This document shows, piece after piece, positions 38,777-46,438 of a DNA stretch of 46,438 nt. The notes below the pieces were generated by a model. The model saw nothing but the letters and a program-made list of their open reading frames with translations, searched no databases and was not told where the DNA came from. A program made the translations under genes and the position numbers. Positions within the stretch are counted from its first letter, which is position 1; each line of letters opens with the position of its first letter. This DNA is from Acidobacteria bacterium RIFCSPLOWO2_12_FULL_65_11 (GTDB lineage Bacteria; Acidobacteriota; Vicinamibacteria; Vicinamibacterales; CAVVIG01), in the NCBI GenBank assembly GCA_001767495.1, contig MELA01000072.1, positions 1 to 46,438 on the forward strand, read 5' to 3'.

Positions 38777-40003
38777 ATGACCACATACGGCCAGTCGCCG
38801 TGGGTCGACAACTACCCACCTTCGCGCGTGCCGGCCTATCCCCGGCAGCGTGGCGCGGCCGAGACCTCGGTCGCCGTCGTCGGCGGAGGCCTGACCGGAT
38901 GCGCGACGGCGTACGCCTTTGCCGCGGCCGGCGTGGACGTGATGCTCGTCGAGGAGGGCCGCATTGGACGCGGCAGCACGGGATCGGCAGCCGGCTGGAT
39001 TGCCGGCGATCCGGGCGTCGGGTTCATGGATGTCGAGAAGATTCTCGGCCGCCGGATCGCACGTGAGATGTTTCGGGCGTGGCGGCGCGCCGCGCTCGAT
39101 TTCAGCGCGCTGCTGCGCCGCATTGACATCAAGTGCTCCCTTCACGCGGCAGGCGCCGCGACCGTCGCGTTCAGCCCCGAAGAGATGACGCGGCTCAAGC
39201 ACGATCTGAAGGTGCGTCGAGAGGTCGGTCTCAACGCGGCGGTACTCAACCCCCGCGCGATTCGGAGCGAGTTCGGGCTCGATGCCGGCGCCGCCATCGG
39301 CGACAAGGCAGGCGCCGCCCTCGACCCGTACCGCGCGTGCCTCGGTTTGGCGGCGGCGGCCCGCGATCGTGGGGCCCGGCTCTTCGAGCGCACGCCGGTC
39401 CGGCGCATCACCTTCGGGCGCAGGAACGTGGATGTCTTCACCGCCGGCGGCACGATTCACGCGGCTCGTGTCGTCATCGCGACCGGCGTGCCGACGCCGC
39501 TCTTCAAGACGCTCGCCCGGCACTTCTGGTTTCGCACGGCGTACCTCGCGCTGACCGCTCCGGTGCCGGCCAAGATTCGGCATCTCATGGGAACACGCGC
39601 ATCAATCCTCCGCGACTCTGCGGCGCCGCCACACACGGTCCGCTGGGTGCACGACGAGCGTCTCCTCATGACGGGCGCCGATGCCCTGTCGGTGCCCCTG
39701 CACAAGCGCGACCGGACCATCGTGCAGCGTACGGGACAGTTGATGTACGAGCTGTCGACGCTCTATCCGGATGTGTCAGGCATCCAGCCCGAGTATGGAT
39801 GGGACGCGGCGTACGGACGAACCAACGACGGGCTGCCATTCATCGGCCCGCACCGCAACTACCCGCATCATCTCTTCGCCTTCGGCGACTCGAGCACGAG
39901 CGCCACCGGCGCGTACCTCGCGAGCCGCATCCTGCTGCGGCACCATCTCGGGAAGAGCGATTCGGCCGACGAGCACTTCGCTTTCACGCGCTATGAGCGT
40001 TGA
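38777..40003 (+). CDS. FAD-dependent oxidoreductase (DAO family)
   Basis: 408 residues of the D-amino-acid-oxidase/glycine-oxidase fold. The FAD-binding motif is VAVVGGGLTGCATAYAFAAAGVDVMLVEEG (residues 32-61), then GRGSTGSAAGWIAGDPG; the substrate domain ends GLPFIGPHRNYPHHLFAFGDSSTSATGAYLASRILL, which also contacts FAD. The substrate is not evident. Its stop overlaps the bshB1 start by 11 bp, so it is the first gene of the bacillithiol run and may act in thiol or amino-sugar metabolism, but this is inference from position. Confidence 0.88.
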   Translation: MTTYGQSPWVDNYPPSRVPAYPRQRGAAETSVAVVGGGLTGCATAYAFAAAGVDVMLVEEGRIGRGSTGSAAGWIAGDPGVGFMDVEKILGRRIAREMFRAWRRAALDFSALLRRIDIKCSLHAAGAATVAFSPEEMTRLKHDLKVRREVGLNAAVLNPRAIRSEFGLDAGAAIGDKAGAALDPYRACLGLAAAARDRGARLFERTPVRRITFGRRNVDVFTAGGTIHAARVVIATGVPTPLFKTLARHFWFRTAYLALTAPVPAKIRHLMGTRASILRDSAAPPHTVRWVHDERLLMTGADALSVPLHKRDRTIVQRTGQLMYELSTLYPDVSGIQPEYGWDAAYGRTNDGLPFIGPHRNYPHHLFAFGDSSTSATGAYLASRILLRHHLGKSDSADEHFAFTRYER

Positions 40004-40697
40004 CCTCCTGGTGTTCGGACCCCATCCCGACGACATCGAGATCGGCGCCGGCGCCAGCGTCGCCCGGCACGCGGCGCTCGGCTTGCGCGTCGGACTCTGC
40101 GACCTGACCGCGGGCGAGATGAGCAGCAACGGGACGGTCGAGGAGCGGTTGCGGGAGGCCGACGCAGCCCGACACGTGCTTGGGGCCCAGTGGCGGGAGA
40201 ATCTCAGATGGCCCGATCGGCGCATCGGGAGAGAGGCCGCGCACCTTGAAGAAGCTGTCGCGTTCATCCGCCGCCACCGGCCGCGCGTGGTCGCCGCGCC
40301 GTACTGGTCGGACCGGCATCCCGATCATGGAGCCGCCAGCGCCGTGCTCACCGAAGCCGTGTTCAACGCCGGGTTAAGGCGTTATGCGGCCGACGGAGAG
40401 CCGTGGAAGGCCGAGTGGATCTGCTACTACTTCATCAACGACAGCGTGGCGCCGTCGTTTGTCGTCGACGTCACCGATCAGTACGACCTGAAACGCAAGG
40501 CCCTCGACTGCTATGCGAGCCAGTTCGGGCCGGGACCACCCGCCGCCGCCACGCGTCTTAATTCACCGCTGTTCCGGCAGCTCATCGAGAGCCGCGACGC
40601 CCAGTTTGGCGCCTTGGTCGGCGTCCCATGGGCTGAGGGCTTCATCGTGCGCGAGCCCGTGGTGCGACCCACGCTGATGAAGACCCGAGAACCCTGA
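39993..40697 (+). CDS. bshB1: Bacillithiol biosynthesis deacetylase BshB1
   Basis: 234-residue PIG-L (LmbE) family zinc enzyme that removes acetyl from GlcNAc-malate to give GlcN-malate. SVDLLVFGPHPDDIEIGAG carries the first zinc ligands (H11, D14; D13 catalytic), and YWSDRHPDHGAAS the third (H112). LTAGEMSSNGTVEERLREA is typical of BshB1. The ATG at 39993 overlaps the FAD oxidoreductase stop; no earlier start would keep the family N-terminus. BshA follows 14 bp downstream. A later cysteine-adding step (BshC) is not in the window. Confidence 0.93.
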   Translation: MSVDLLVFGPHPDDIEIGAGASVARHAALGLRVGLCDLTAGEMSSNGTVEERLREADAARHVLGAQWRENLRWPDRRIGREAAHLEEAVAFIRRHRPRVVAAPYWSDRHPDHGAASAVLTEAVFNAGLRRYAADGEPWKAEWICYYFINDSVAPSFVVDVTDQYDLKRKALDCYASQFGPGPPAAATRLNSPLFRQLIESRDAQFGALVGVPWAEGFIVREPVVRPTLMKTREP

Positions 40698-40711
40698 GAA
40701 CCCTGCGAACC

Positions 40712-41872
40712 ATGAGAATCGGTATTGTCTGTTACGCATCGGTCGGCGGCAGCGGCATCATTGCCACCGAGCTCGGCAAGATGCTGGCCGCACGGGGCCA
40801 CGACGTCCACATCCTGAGCAGTGATACGCCGTTCCGACTCGGCGAGTATCAGCCCGGCTTGACGTTCCATCGGGTCGAAACACCGAGTTATCCCCTGTTT
40901 CGCGAACCCCAGTATCTCCTGTCGCTCGCGACCAAGATCGTGCAGGTGGCCCGCAACGAGCGGCTCGACGTCGTCCACGCGCACTATGCGGTGCCGCACG
41001 CGACGGCCGCGTACCTGGCGCGCCAGATCCTGGCGTCAACCGATTCGAGCCGCCTGCCGGTGGTCATCACCACGCTGCACGGCACGGACATTACGCTCCT
41101 TGGCAACGACCGCTCGTACTCCGAGACCGTCGCCTTCTCCATCGAGCAGTCAGACGGCGTCACCGCGGTCTCCGAGAGCCTGAAGGCCGATACGATCCGC
41201 GAGCTGGCGCCGAAAAAAGATATTCGCGTCATCCCGAATTTTCTTGACTGCGCGGCGCACCGTCGCGTCGACGCCGGCCCGGTGCGCGACCGGCTGATTG
41301 GCGACCCAGCGGCGAAGGTGCTGATTCACGTGTCGAACTTCCGTCCCGTCAAGAGGGTCACGGCGGTCGTCAAGGTCTTCGAGCGTGTGTGCCGCCAGGC
41401 GCCCGCGCATCTGCTCATGGTCGGTGGCGGTCCCGACCTCGACAAGGCCACGCGCCTGGTCGGCGAGCTCGGGCTGGCCGATCGTGTGCACTTCCTCGGT
41501 GAACAAGATCAGGTGCTGCCGTTGTTGTCCATCTCCGATGTCTTCCTGCTGCCATCGGCCCAGGAAAGTTTTGGTCTGGCGGCACTCGAAGCGATGGCCT
41601 GCAAAGTCCCCGTCGTGGCCTCGCGCGTGGGCGGCCTGCCTGAGGTCATCGAGCACGGTCGGGATGGGTTTCTTTATGCCCCTGACGATCTCGAGGGCAT
41701 GGCTCAGTCGGCCGTCGCGCTGCTCACCGACCGGGGCCTGAACCAGCGAATCGGGGATGCGGCGAGACAGACGGTGAAGGCCAAGTTCTGCGGCGAGAAC
41801 ATTGTGCCCCGATACGAGGCGTACTACGAGGAGACGCTCGCCCGCAGTCGGCCCTCGGCCGGTGTAAGATGA
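40712..41872 (+). CDS. bshA: N-acetyl-alpha-D-glucosaminyl L-malate synthase BshA
   Basis: 386-residue GT4 glycosyltransferase that joins UDP-GlcNAc and L-malate, the first step of bacillithiol synthesis. The N-terminus MRIGIVCYASVGGSGIIATELGKMLAARGHDVHILSSDTPFRL is diagnostic of BshA, as are HAHYAVPHATAAYLARQ and TTLHGTDITLLGND. The donor-site motif is ESFGLAALEAMACKVPVVASRVGGLPEVI. The stop overlaps the following ATG (ATGA). Together with BshB1 it shows a low-molecular-weight thiol pathway based on bacillithiol. Confidence 0.95.
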   Translation: MRIGIVCYASVGGSGIIATELGKMLAARGHDVHILSSDTPFRLGEYQPGLTFHRVETPSYPLFREPQYLLSLATKIVQVARNERLDVVHAHYAVPHATAAYLARQILASTDSSRLPVVITTLHGTDITLLGNDRSYSETVAFSIEQSDGVTAVSESLKADTIRELAPKKDIRVIPNFLDCAAHRRVDAGPVRDRLIGDPAAKVLIHVSNFRPVKRVTAVVKVFERVCRQAPAHLLMVGGGPDLDKATRLVGELGLADRVHFLGEQDQVLPLLSISDVFLLPSAQESFGLAALEAMACKVPVVASRVGGLPEVIEHGRDGFLYAPDDLEGMAQSAVALLTDRGLNQRIGDAARQTVKAKFCGENIVPRYEAYYEETLARSRPSAGVR

Positions 41873-44802
41873 CCGCTATGAAGCGCTACTTCGCCATCGG
41901 CTTCAGTCTCATCGTCCTCGCCGCCCTTGTCACAATTCCACGGGCGCAGATGCGTGTTACCCCGCTCGACGGCGAGAGCGGCCACGTCGCGCTCGGGCTG
42001 GCCCTTCGGCACCTGGCCAACACCGGCATCTACATGATGGCGACGGCGCATCCCGACGATGAGAACAACGGATTGCTGGTGATGCTCAACCGGGGCCAGG
42101 GCTACCGCACCGTACTGGCGACGGCAACGCGCGGCAACGGCGGGCAGAACGAGATCGGCCCCGAGCTATTCGAGCCGCTCGGCGTGCTCAGAACCGAGGA
42201 ACTCGCCGCCATGCATCGTTTCGACGGCGCCGAGCAATACTTCACGCGCGCGGTCGACTTCGGCTACACCATTGACGCGCCAGAGACGCTCGAAAAGTGG
42301 GGCCGGGACGAGATCGTCGGCGACTACGTCCGCCTCATCCGCACGATTCGTCCTGACGTCATCAGCGCGCAGAATCCGACGGCCCTGGGTCCGGGTCAGC
42401 ACGCCCATCACGCGGTCGCCGCCATGCTGTCGCACGAGGCCTACACGCTCGCCGGCGACCCCACGAAATACCCCGAGCAGATCCGCGAAGGCCTGCGCGC
42501 GTGGCAGCCAAGAAAGTTCTACTTCGCGGCCGGCGGGTTCGGCGGCGGAGGCAACCAGCCCGCCGCCGGCCGTACGACACGCTGCAACCTGGCGGAGTAC
42601 GACGCGATGCTCGGCAAGACCTATTCGGAGATCGGCACTGAGGCCCGCAGCATGCACAAGTGCCAGGGACAGGCGCAGCTGCTGGCGCTGCCCGCCCCAT
42701 CGGTCGCGACCTTCCAGCTCGCCGAGACGACGATCCCCGGTGCGATGGATCGGGACGAGCAGACGCTGTTTGACGGCATCGACACGTCGATTACCGGACT
42801 TGCGAGACTGGCCGGCGCGCGTGTGCCGCGCGATCTCTCCGAGGGTCTGAGCGACATCCAGTCTGCGGTGCAGGCCGCGCAGAAGCGGTTTGACACGGAA
42901 AGCGATGCCGCGACGTTGCAGCCGCTGCTGGCGGGGCTGCGCGCCGAGCGCCAGCTTCGCGGACAGCTTCGGACCATGGCGATCGACGAAGCGGTGCGAT
43001 ACGAGATTGACGTTCGCCTTCGCCAGAAGGAGCGCGAATTCCAGCACGCGGCGCTCGCGGCCAGCGGCGTGCGCGTCGAGGCCCTCTCTGACGATGGCGT
43101 CGTCGTACCGGGCCAGCCGGTGCGCGTGTCGGTGATCGTCGCCAACCGCGGGAGCGCGGAGCTGACCGTCAGGCAGGTGAAGTTCGACGGCTTCGACGGC
43201 GACACCGCGTGCGCGCTGACGCCGGTGGCGGCGGCCGGGGGCGGCCGTGGTGGCGCGGCGCCCGTCGGGGCGCGTGGCGGACGCGGCGGGGCCGCGGCTC
43301 CCGCCGTCGCGCCGATCTCGACGCTGAGGACCGATCAAGTCGGCCGGTGCGATCCGGCGCTGACGATTCCCGCCAATGCCCGCGCGAGTGAGCCGTATTG
43401 GCACCGCGCGGGCGAAGGCGGGCGCTATACGTTCGATACAGACGCGCCGTTTGGCCTGCCCTTCCGGCCGACGCCTTTCTACGTGCAGGTCACGCTGGCG
43501 CTTCCGGGGGGCGAAGAGGTAATCCACGGGACGCCGGTGCAGTATCGCTACGAGGGGGACATTTTCAGTGGCGAAAAACGCACCAACTTGCTCGTGGTCC
43601 CGGCGTTCTCTGTGAAGGTGTCGCCCGAAATCGCATTTGTTCCCTTCACCTCGGTACGCCCGGCTGCCGTAACGGCGGCTGGCCGGGGACGGAGTGCAGC
43701 CGCGGCCCGTCCCGCGACGCCGAGCGAACCCGCCGCGGTCGACCGTGAGGTTCGCGTCACGGGCGTCAATGCCGCACCCATCGCGATCTTCAATGGTGCA
43801 CCCGTTGCCGTCATCAACGGCCAGCGCGAAGCGCCTGAGGGCCGGGTCCGGCTGGCCCTGCCGCAAGGGTGGACCGTGACGCCCCCGGAACGCACGGTGA
43901 CATTCACGCGGGCAGACGAGGCGCAGACCCTGCGCTTCCAGGTGAGACCGGCTCCCAATACGGCCGTCGGCAACTTCACGGTCCGCGCGACCGTCTCGTC
44001 GGCCGGACAGACATTCGACCGCGGCTACGAGGTCATCGAGTACCCGCACATCCGGCGGCAGCATATCTACGACGGGGCAGAAGCCACGCTGAAAGTGCTC
44101 GACGTCAGAACGGCGCCGAACCTGACCGTCGGCTACATCATGGGATCCGGCGATGAGCTTCCAGCCGCCATCGAGCAGCTTGGCGCCAAGGTCGAGATGA
44201 TCGGACCCGAAGGGCTGGCGTGGGGCGACCTGTCGCGGTTCAATACCATCGTGATTGGCATCCGCGCGTACGAGCGCCGTGAGGATCTGCGGGCCAACAA
44301 CAGCCGGCTGCTGGAGTGGGTGCAGAACGGCGGCACGCTCATCGAGCAGTACAACCGGGCGACGACGGTCAACGACGCGTTCGGGCCGTACCCCGCGCCG
44401 ATCAGCAACAATCGCATCACCGACGAGCGCGCGCCGGTGCAGATCCTGGAGTCCACGCACCCCATCTTCACGACGCCCAACCGGATCACCGATGCTCATT
44501 GGAGCGGCTGGGTGCAGGAGCGCGGGTTGAACTTTCTGGCCGACACGAAGGACTCCCGGTACCGCGACCTGGTGCAGATGGAGGATTCGTTCCCCAATAA
44601 CGCCGGCCCGAAGCGCGGTGCGCTCGTCGAGGCGGTGTACGGGAGGGGGCGGTGGATCTATCTCGCGCTCGGGCTGTGGCGTCAGCTGCCGGCCGGCACC
44701 GATGGCGCGTACCCGCTGCTCGCGAACCTGATTAGCCTGGGCAAGACGCCAGTCCCGGCGCCGGCGGCGCCGCCGCCGCGCGCCGCCGCGCCCGTCCGCT
44801 AA
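41869..44802 (+). CDS. Large exported PIG-L family protein with NEW3-like and amidotransferase-like domains
   Basis: 977 residues. A Sec signal (YFAIGFSLIVLAALVTIPRAQ) directs it to the periplasm. The PIG-L domain (about 35-330) has TAHPDDENNG (H61, D63, D64) and GPGQHAHHAV (178-181), the zinc/catalytic sites of sugar deacetylases. Around 395-440 is an Ig-like segment, then Gly/Arg/Ala-rich linkers. About 655-725 resembles NEW3 domains (GWTVTPPERTVTFTRADEAQTL). About 750-965 looks like a ThuA/class I amidotransferase-like Rossmann domain (IMGSGDELPAAIEQLGAKVEMI ... GRGRWIYLALGLWRQ). Its ATG overlaps the bshA stop, so it belongs to the bacillithiol run; a role as secreted deacetylase or conjugate amidase is inference. 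An alternative ATG lies 9 bp downstream. Confidence 0.85.
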   Translation: MTAMKRYFAIGFSLIVLAALVTIPRAQMRVTPLDGESGHVALGLALRHLANTGIYMMATAHPDDENNGLLVMLNRGQGYRTVLATATRGNGGQNEIGPELFEPLGVLRTEELAAMHRFDGAEQYFTRAVDFGYTIDAPETLEKWGRDEIVGDYVRLIRTIRPDVISAQNPTALGPGQHAHHAVAAMLSHEAYTLAGDPTKYPEQIREGLRAWQPRKFYFAAGGFGGGGNQPAAGRTTRCNLAEYDAMLGKTYSEIGTEARSMHKCQGQAQLLALPAPSVATFQLAETTIPGAMDRDEQTLFDGIDTSITGLARLAGARVPRDLSEGLSDIQSAVQAAQKRFDTESDAATLQPLLAGLRAERQLRGQLRTMAIDEAVRYEIDVRLRQKEREFQHAALAASGVRVEALSDDGVVVPGQPVRVSVIVANRGSAELTVRQVKFDGFDGDTACALTPVAAAGGGRGGAAPVGARGGRGGAAAPAVAPISTLRTDQVGRCDPALTIPANARASEPYWHRAGEGGRYTFDTDAPFGLPFRPTPFYVQVTLALPGGEEVIHGTPVQYRYEGDIFSGEKRTNLLVVPAFSVKVSPEIAFVPFTSVRPAAVTAAGRGRSAAAARPATPSEPAAVDREVRVTGVNAAPIAIFNGAPVAVINGQREAPEGRVRLALPQGWTVTPPERTVTFTRADEAQTLRFQVRPAPNTAVGNFTVRATVSSAGQTFDRGYEVIEYPHIRRQHIYDGAEATLKVLDVRTAPNLTVGYIMGSGDELPAAIEQLGAKVEMIGPEGLAWGDLSRFNTIVIGIRAYERREDLRANNSRLLEWVQNGGTLIEQYNRATTVNDAFGPYPAPISNNRITDERAPVQILESTHPIFTTPNRITDAHWSGWVQERGLNFLADTKDSRYRDLVQMEDSFPNNAGPKRGALVEAVYGRGRWIYLALGLWRQLPAGTDGAYPLLANLISLGKTPVPAPAAPPPRAAAPVR

Positions 44803-44916
44803 AGCGGTTTTCAGTTACATGTCGCGCGTCCGACCTTGGCGCAGTGGGCGTACCGGCCGGCTGCGGCCGGGTCGCGCACCGGGACGTCGGGCCTGCGCTC
44901 ATACCCGCTCGCTCCC

Positions 44917-44991
44917 GTCGTCGCCATCAACGTGGAAACTTCTGCGTGGGATGCCCCTTTGCGGGTGGCAAAAATACTGACGTTAGACGAC
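44917..44991 (+). other. attI/attC-like foldable site upstream of the integrase
   Basis: Intergenic DNA (44803-45061) between the PIG-L gene and the integrase. GTTAGAC (44982-44988) fits the integron core consensus GTTRRRY. ACGTT (44980-44984) pairs with AACGT (44929-44933), GACGAC (44986-44991) with GTCGTC (44917-44922), and in between TGCCCC-TTTGC-GGGTGGCA (44952-44970) forms a hairpin with one bulged T. Imperfect stems with unpaired bases are typical of attC. A canonical second core (RYYYAAC) is missing, so the identity is tentative. Confidence 0.4.
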
Positions 44992-45061
44992 ACCACCTAG
45001 CGATTCATTCGGCCATCCAGGTCCGGCTGTGCTGGCACGCTGTTCGCTGGCGGGACGCATC

Positions 45062-46069
45062 ATGGCCGATTCCCTTCAGACTCCCAACGCCGTTCCGTTT
45101 CCGGAAGCGTCGCGCCCGAAGCTCCTCGATCAGGTGCGACAAACCATCCGCATGCGGCACTACAGCCGGCGGACCGAGAACACCTACGTTCACTGGATCC
45201 GGCGATTCATCGTCTTTCACCGCAAGAAGCATCCTTCGGGGATGGGCGCCCCGGAGATCGCGGCGTTCCTGTCGTGGCTGGCGACCGGCCAGCGTGTCAG
45301 CTCATCGACGCAGAATCAGGCGCTGAGCGCCTTGTTGTTTCTCTACCGTCACGTGCTTCGCATCGAGGTTGGCGCCATCGACCAGGTGCCCAGGGCCAAG
45401 CTGCCGCATCGGGTCCCGGTCGTACTCAGCCGAGAAGAAGTCGCCACGATCTTCAAGAATATTCAGGGAACGATGTGGATAGTCGTGGCCCTTCTCTATG
45501 GGGCCGGGCTGCGGTTGCAGGAGTGTCTGGAGCTTCGAGTCAAGGACCTCGACTTTGATCGGCATGAAATTGTCGTTCGACGGGGTAAAGGCCAGAAAGA
45601 CCGGCGGACGATGCTGCCTGTGGCCATCGAGGAGCGGCTCCAGGGACACTTGCGGGAGGTGAGACGACAGCATGACCGGGATCTCGCCGACGGTGTGGGG
45701 CGGGTCGTCCTGCCCTTTGCCCTGGACCGCAAGTATCCCAACGCGGCCACGGAGTGGGCCTGGCAGTTTGTGTTTCCCGCGGCGCGGATCTGTCGCGATC
45801 CGCAGTGGGGTCCCCCCTCTCGCTTTCATCTGCACGAGTCGGCGGTGCAGCGGGAGGTCACGAGCGCCGTGCGTCGAGCCGGCGTCACGAAGCGCGTCGG
45901 GCCGCACAGCTTTCGGCACTCGTTTGCGACGCACCTGCTCGAGGCCGGTCATGACATTCGAACCGTGCAAGAGTTGCTCGGGCATTCCGACGTCAGTACG
46001 ACGATGGTGTATTTACACGTGCTGAACCGTGGCGGGCTTGGCGTTCGGAGTCCGTTCGACCGGTTGTGA
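45062..46069 (+). CDS. intI: Integron-type tyrosine recombinase (IntI family)
   Basis: 335 residues from the ATG at 45062; an in-frame GTG at 45029 would add 11 unconserved residues. N-terminal SAM-like domain: LLDQVRQTIRMRHYSRRTENTYVHWIRRFIVFHRKKHP. Catalytic residues: R151 (GAGLRLQECLELR), K176 or K179 (RRGKGQKDRR), H282 and R285 (PHSFRHSFATHLL), H308 (ELLGHSD) and Y317 (TTMVYLHV). The IntI-specific extra helix is present (FVFPAARICRDPQWGPPSRFHLHESAVQREV, 237-267), as is the ending VLNRGGLGVRSPFDRL. It should insert and excise gene cassettes at attI/attC. No cassette or canonical attC is recognised beside it, so it may be a cassette-less or degenerate integron. Confidence 0.93.
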   Translation: MADSLQTPNAVPFPEASRPKLLDQVRQTIRMRHYSRRTENTYVHWIRRFIVFHRKKHPSGMGAPEIAAFLSWLATGQRVSSSTQNQALSALLFLYRHVLRIEVGAIDQVPRAKLPHRVPVVLSREEVATIFKNIQGTMWIVVALLYGAGLRLQECLELRVKDLDFDRHEIVVRRGKGQKDRRTMLPVAIEERLQGHLREVRRQHDRDLADGVGRVVLPFALDRKYPNAATEWAWQFVFPAARICRDPQWGPPSRFHLHESAVQREVTSAVRRAGVTKRVGPHSFRHSFATHLLEAGHDIRTVQELLGHSDVSTTMVYLHVLNRGGLGVRSPFDRL

Positions 46070-46100
46070 CGGCCGAGCGCCGGGTGAGCCGCGAGCGGCC

Positions 46101-46438
46101 GCGGCCAACCGCGTCAGGTTCCCGCAGGCGTTCCCCTCTCCAATCGATTCACGTCACGGCAGTTGCCGCGTCTGGCCGCTTGGCCGTCTTCCTGCGTTCA
46201 CTGCAGCCGGCCGCAGCAAACCACGCAGTTTGCGGCCAACCCACCCGAGCCTGCACTATCGAAATCCCGCGTAGTCTCTGATTCTTCAGCACATCGACTC
46301 GAGACTCAGTGCGTGTGATTCCAGCGTTGGCCGCAAGCGGGGAGCTGTGATCGTTGGCGTCCCGCAGGTCTCGTTTCCGGCGTTGGCTGCAACCGGACGC
46401 AGGTTTCACACGCGGCCTGCAGCCAAGCCTGTCAGATG
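46101..46438. repeat. Repeat-rich region downstream of the integrase (unclassified)
   Basis: No gene is recognised from 46070 to the window end. GCGGCCAAC occurs at 46101 and 46232; its complement text GTTGGC(C/G/T) at 46326, 46353 and 46382, where GCGTTGGC(C/T)GCAA(G/C)CGG is repeated 56 bp apart (46325 and 46381). GGCCGCA(GC)AAA / TTTGCGGCC (46210-46239) is a stem with a 2-nt bulge. The AAC/GTT ends resemble integron cores but miss the consensus by one base. It may be a diverged attI/attC series that the assembly could not cross. Confidence 0.45.

Noticed and set aside
38723-39583. Upstream extension of the secreted protein gene at 37808-38722
   Set aside because: It would run antisense through the FAD oxidoreductase, and the signal peptide begins at the ATG at 38722.
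42166-44499. Minus-strand open frame of 777 codons opposite the large PIG-L gene
   Set aside because: The plus-strand protein has a signal peptide and zinc motifs; the antisense frame has neither and only mirrors its codon bias.
46232-46334. Canonical attC site with GCGGCCAAC / GTTGGCCGC ends
   Set aside because: The ends are complementary but miss the RYYYAAC/GTTRRRY consensus by one base each, and no convincing inner stems were found, so it is reported only as an unclassified repeat region.
46149-46409. Small minus-strand frame (86 codons) near the right end, possible cassette gene
   Set aside because: Its residues come largely from the repeated motifs (GCSQRRK and GCSERRK), with no ribosome site; more likely a by-product of the repeats.

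Overview
The window looks like the chromosome of a high-GC Gram-negative soil-type bacterium, most likely an Acidobacteriota member close to Vicinamibacteria. This is inference. It rests on two adjacent very large MacB/FtsX-like permeases without an ATPase, preceded by a PadR regulator (the 'acidobacterial duplicated orphan permease' arrangement), on bacillithiol genes outside Firmicutes, on the 16S fragment, and on many short palindromes whose core is GTCCGGCTGAAGCCGGAC. The left edge cuts through a 16S rRNA gene and the right edge lies in repeat-rich DNA, as expected of an assembled contig broken at repeats.

Layout. 1-580: 5' end of a 16S rRNA gene (minus) with its leader and promoter. 646-1920: tyrS. 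1949-2101: tandem palindromes. 2116-3682: a Tat-exported phosphoesterase and a C-terminal-heme cytochrome. 3738-13013 (minus): a purine block, read in transcription order as M16 protease, purB, purS, purQ, purL, purF, purM, purN, with start/stop overlaps at L/Q and N/M. 13114-17708: rlmN, a PPK2-type kinase, mtaB (carrying three in-frame palindrome insertions) and purD. 17833-21160 (plus): rpsU, a zinc-ribbon protein, a STAS protein, a Pro/Arg-rich coiled-coil protein and a GT4 glycosyltransferase. 21191-23363 (minus): a YdeI-like protein and a GlcD-like FAD oxidase. 23603-27331 (plus): a 27-residue membrane peptide, an SSS symporter and an APC permease. 27344-30256 (minus): a pair of exported M16 proteins, one catalytic and one lacking the zinc motif. 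30424-36202 (plus): padR and two ADOP permeases. 36388-37589: purE and, convergent to it, a PIN toxin/antitoxin pair. 37808-38722: a secreted protein of unknown function. 38777-44802 (plus): a tightly packed run of an FAD oxidoreductase, bshB1, bshA and a 977-residue exported PIG-L protein. 45062-46069: an integron-type integrase without recognisable cassettes.

How the genes work together. PurF, PurD, PurN, the PurL/PurQ/PurS FGAM synthase, PurM, PurE and PurB cover most of de novo IMP synthesis, but purK, purC and purH are not in the window. BshA and BshB1 make GlcN-malate, the bacillithiol precursor; BshC is not here.

Most notable are two dispersed repeat families. One is a palindrome that has entered mtaB in frame, adding SVRLQPD peptides. 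The other is an element of roughly 80 bp with a GGGGCCCC core and an AGTAA box that sits just before an ATG in all four copies seen. No tRNA and no CRISPR array was recognised. All functional calls come from reading motifs; no database search was run.
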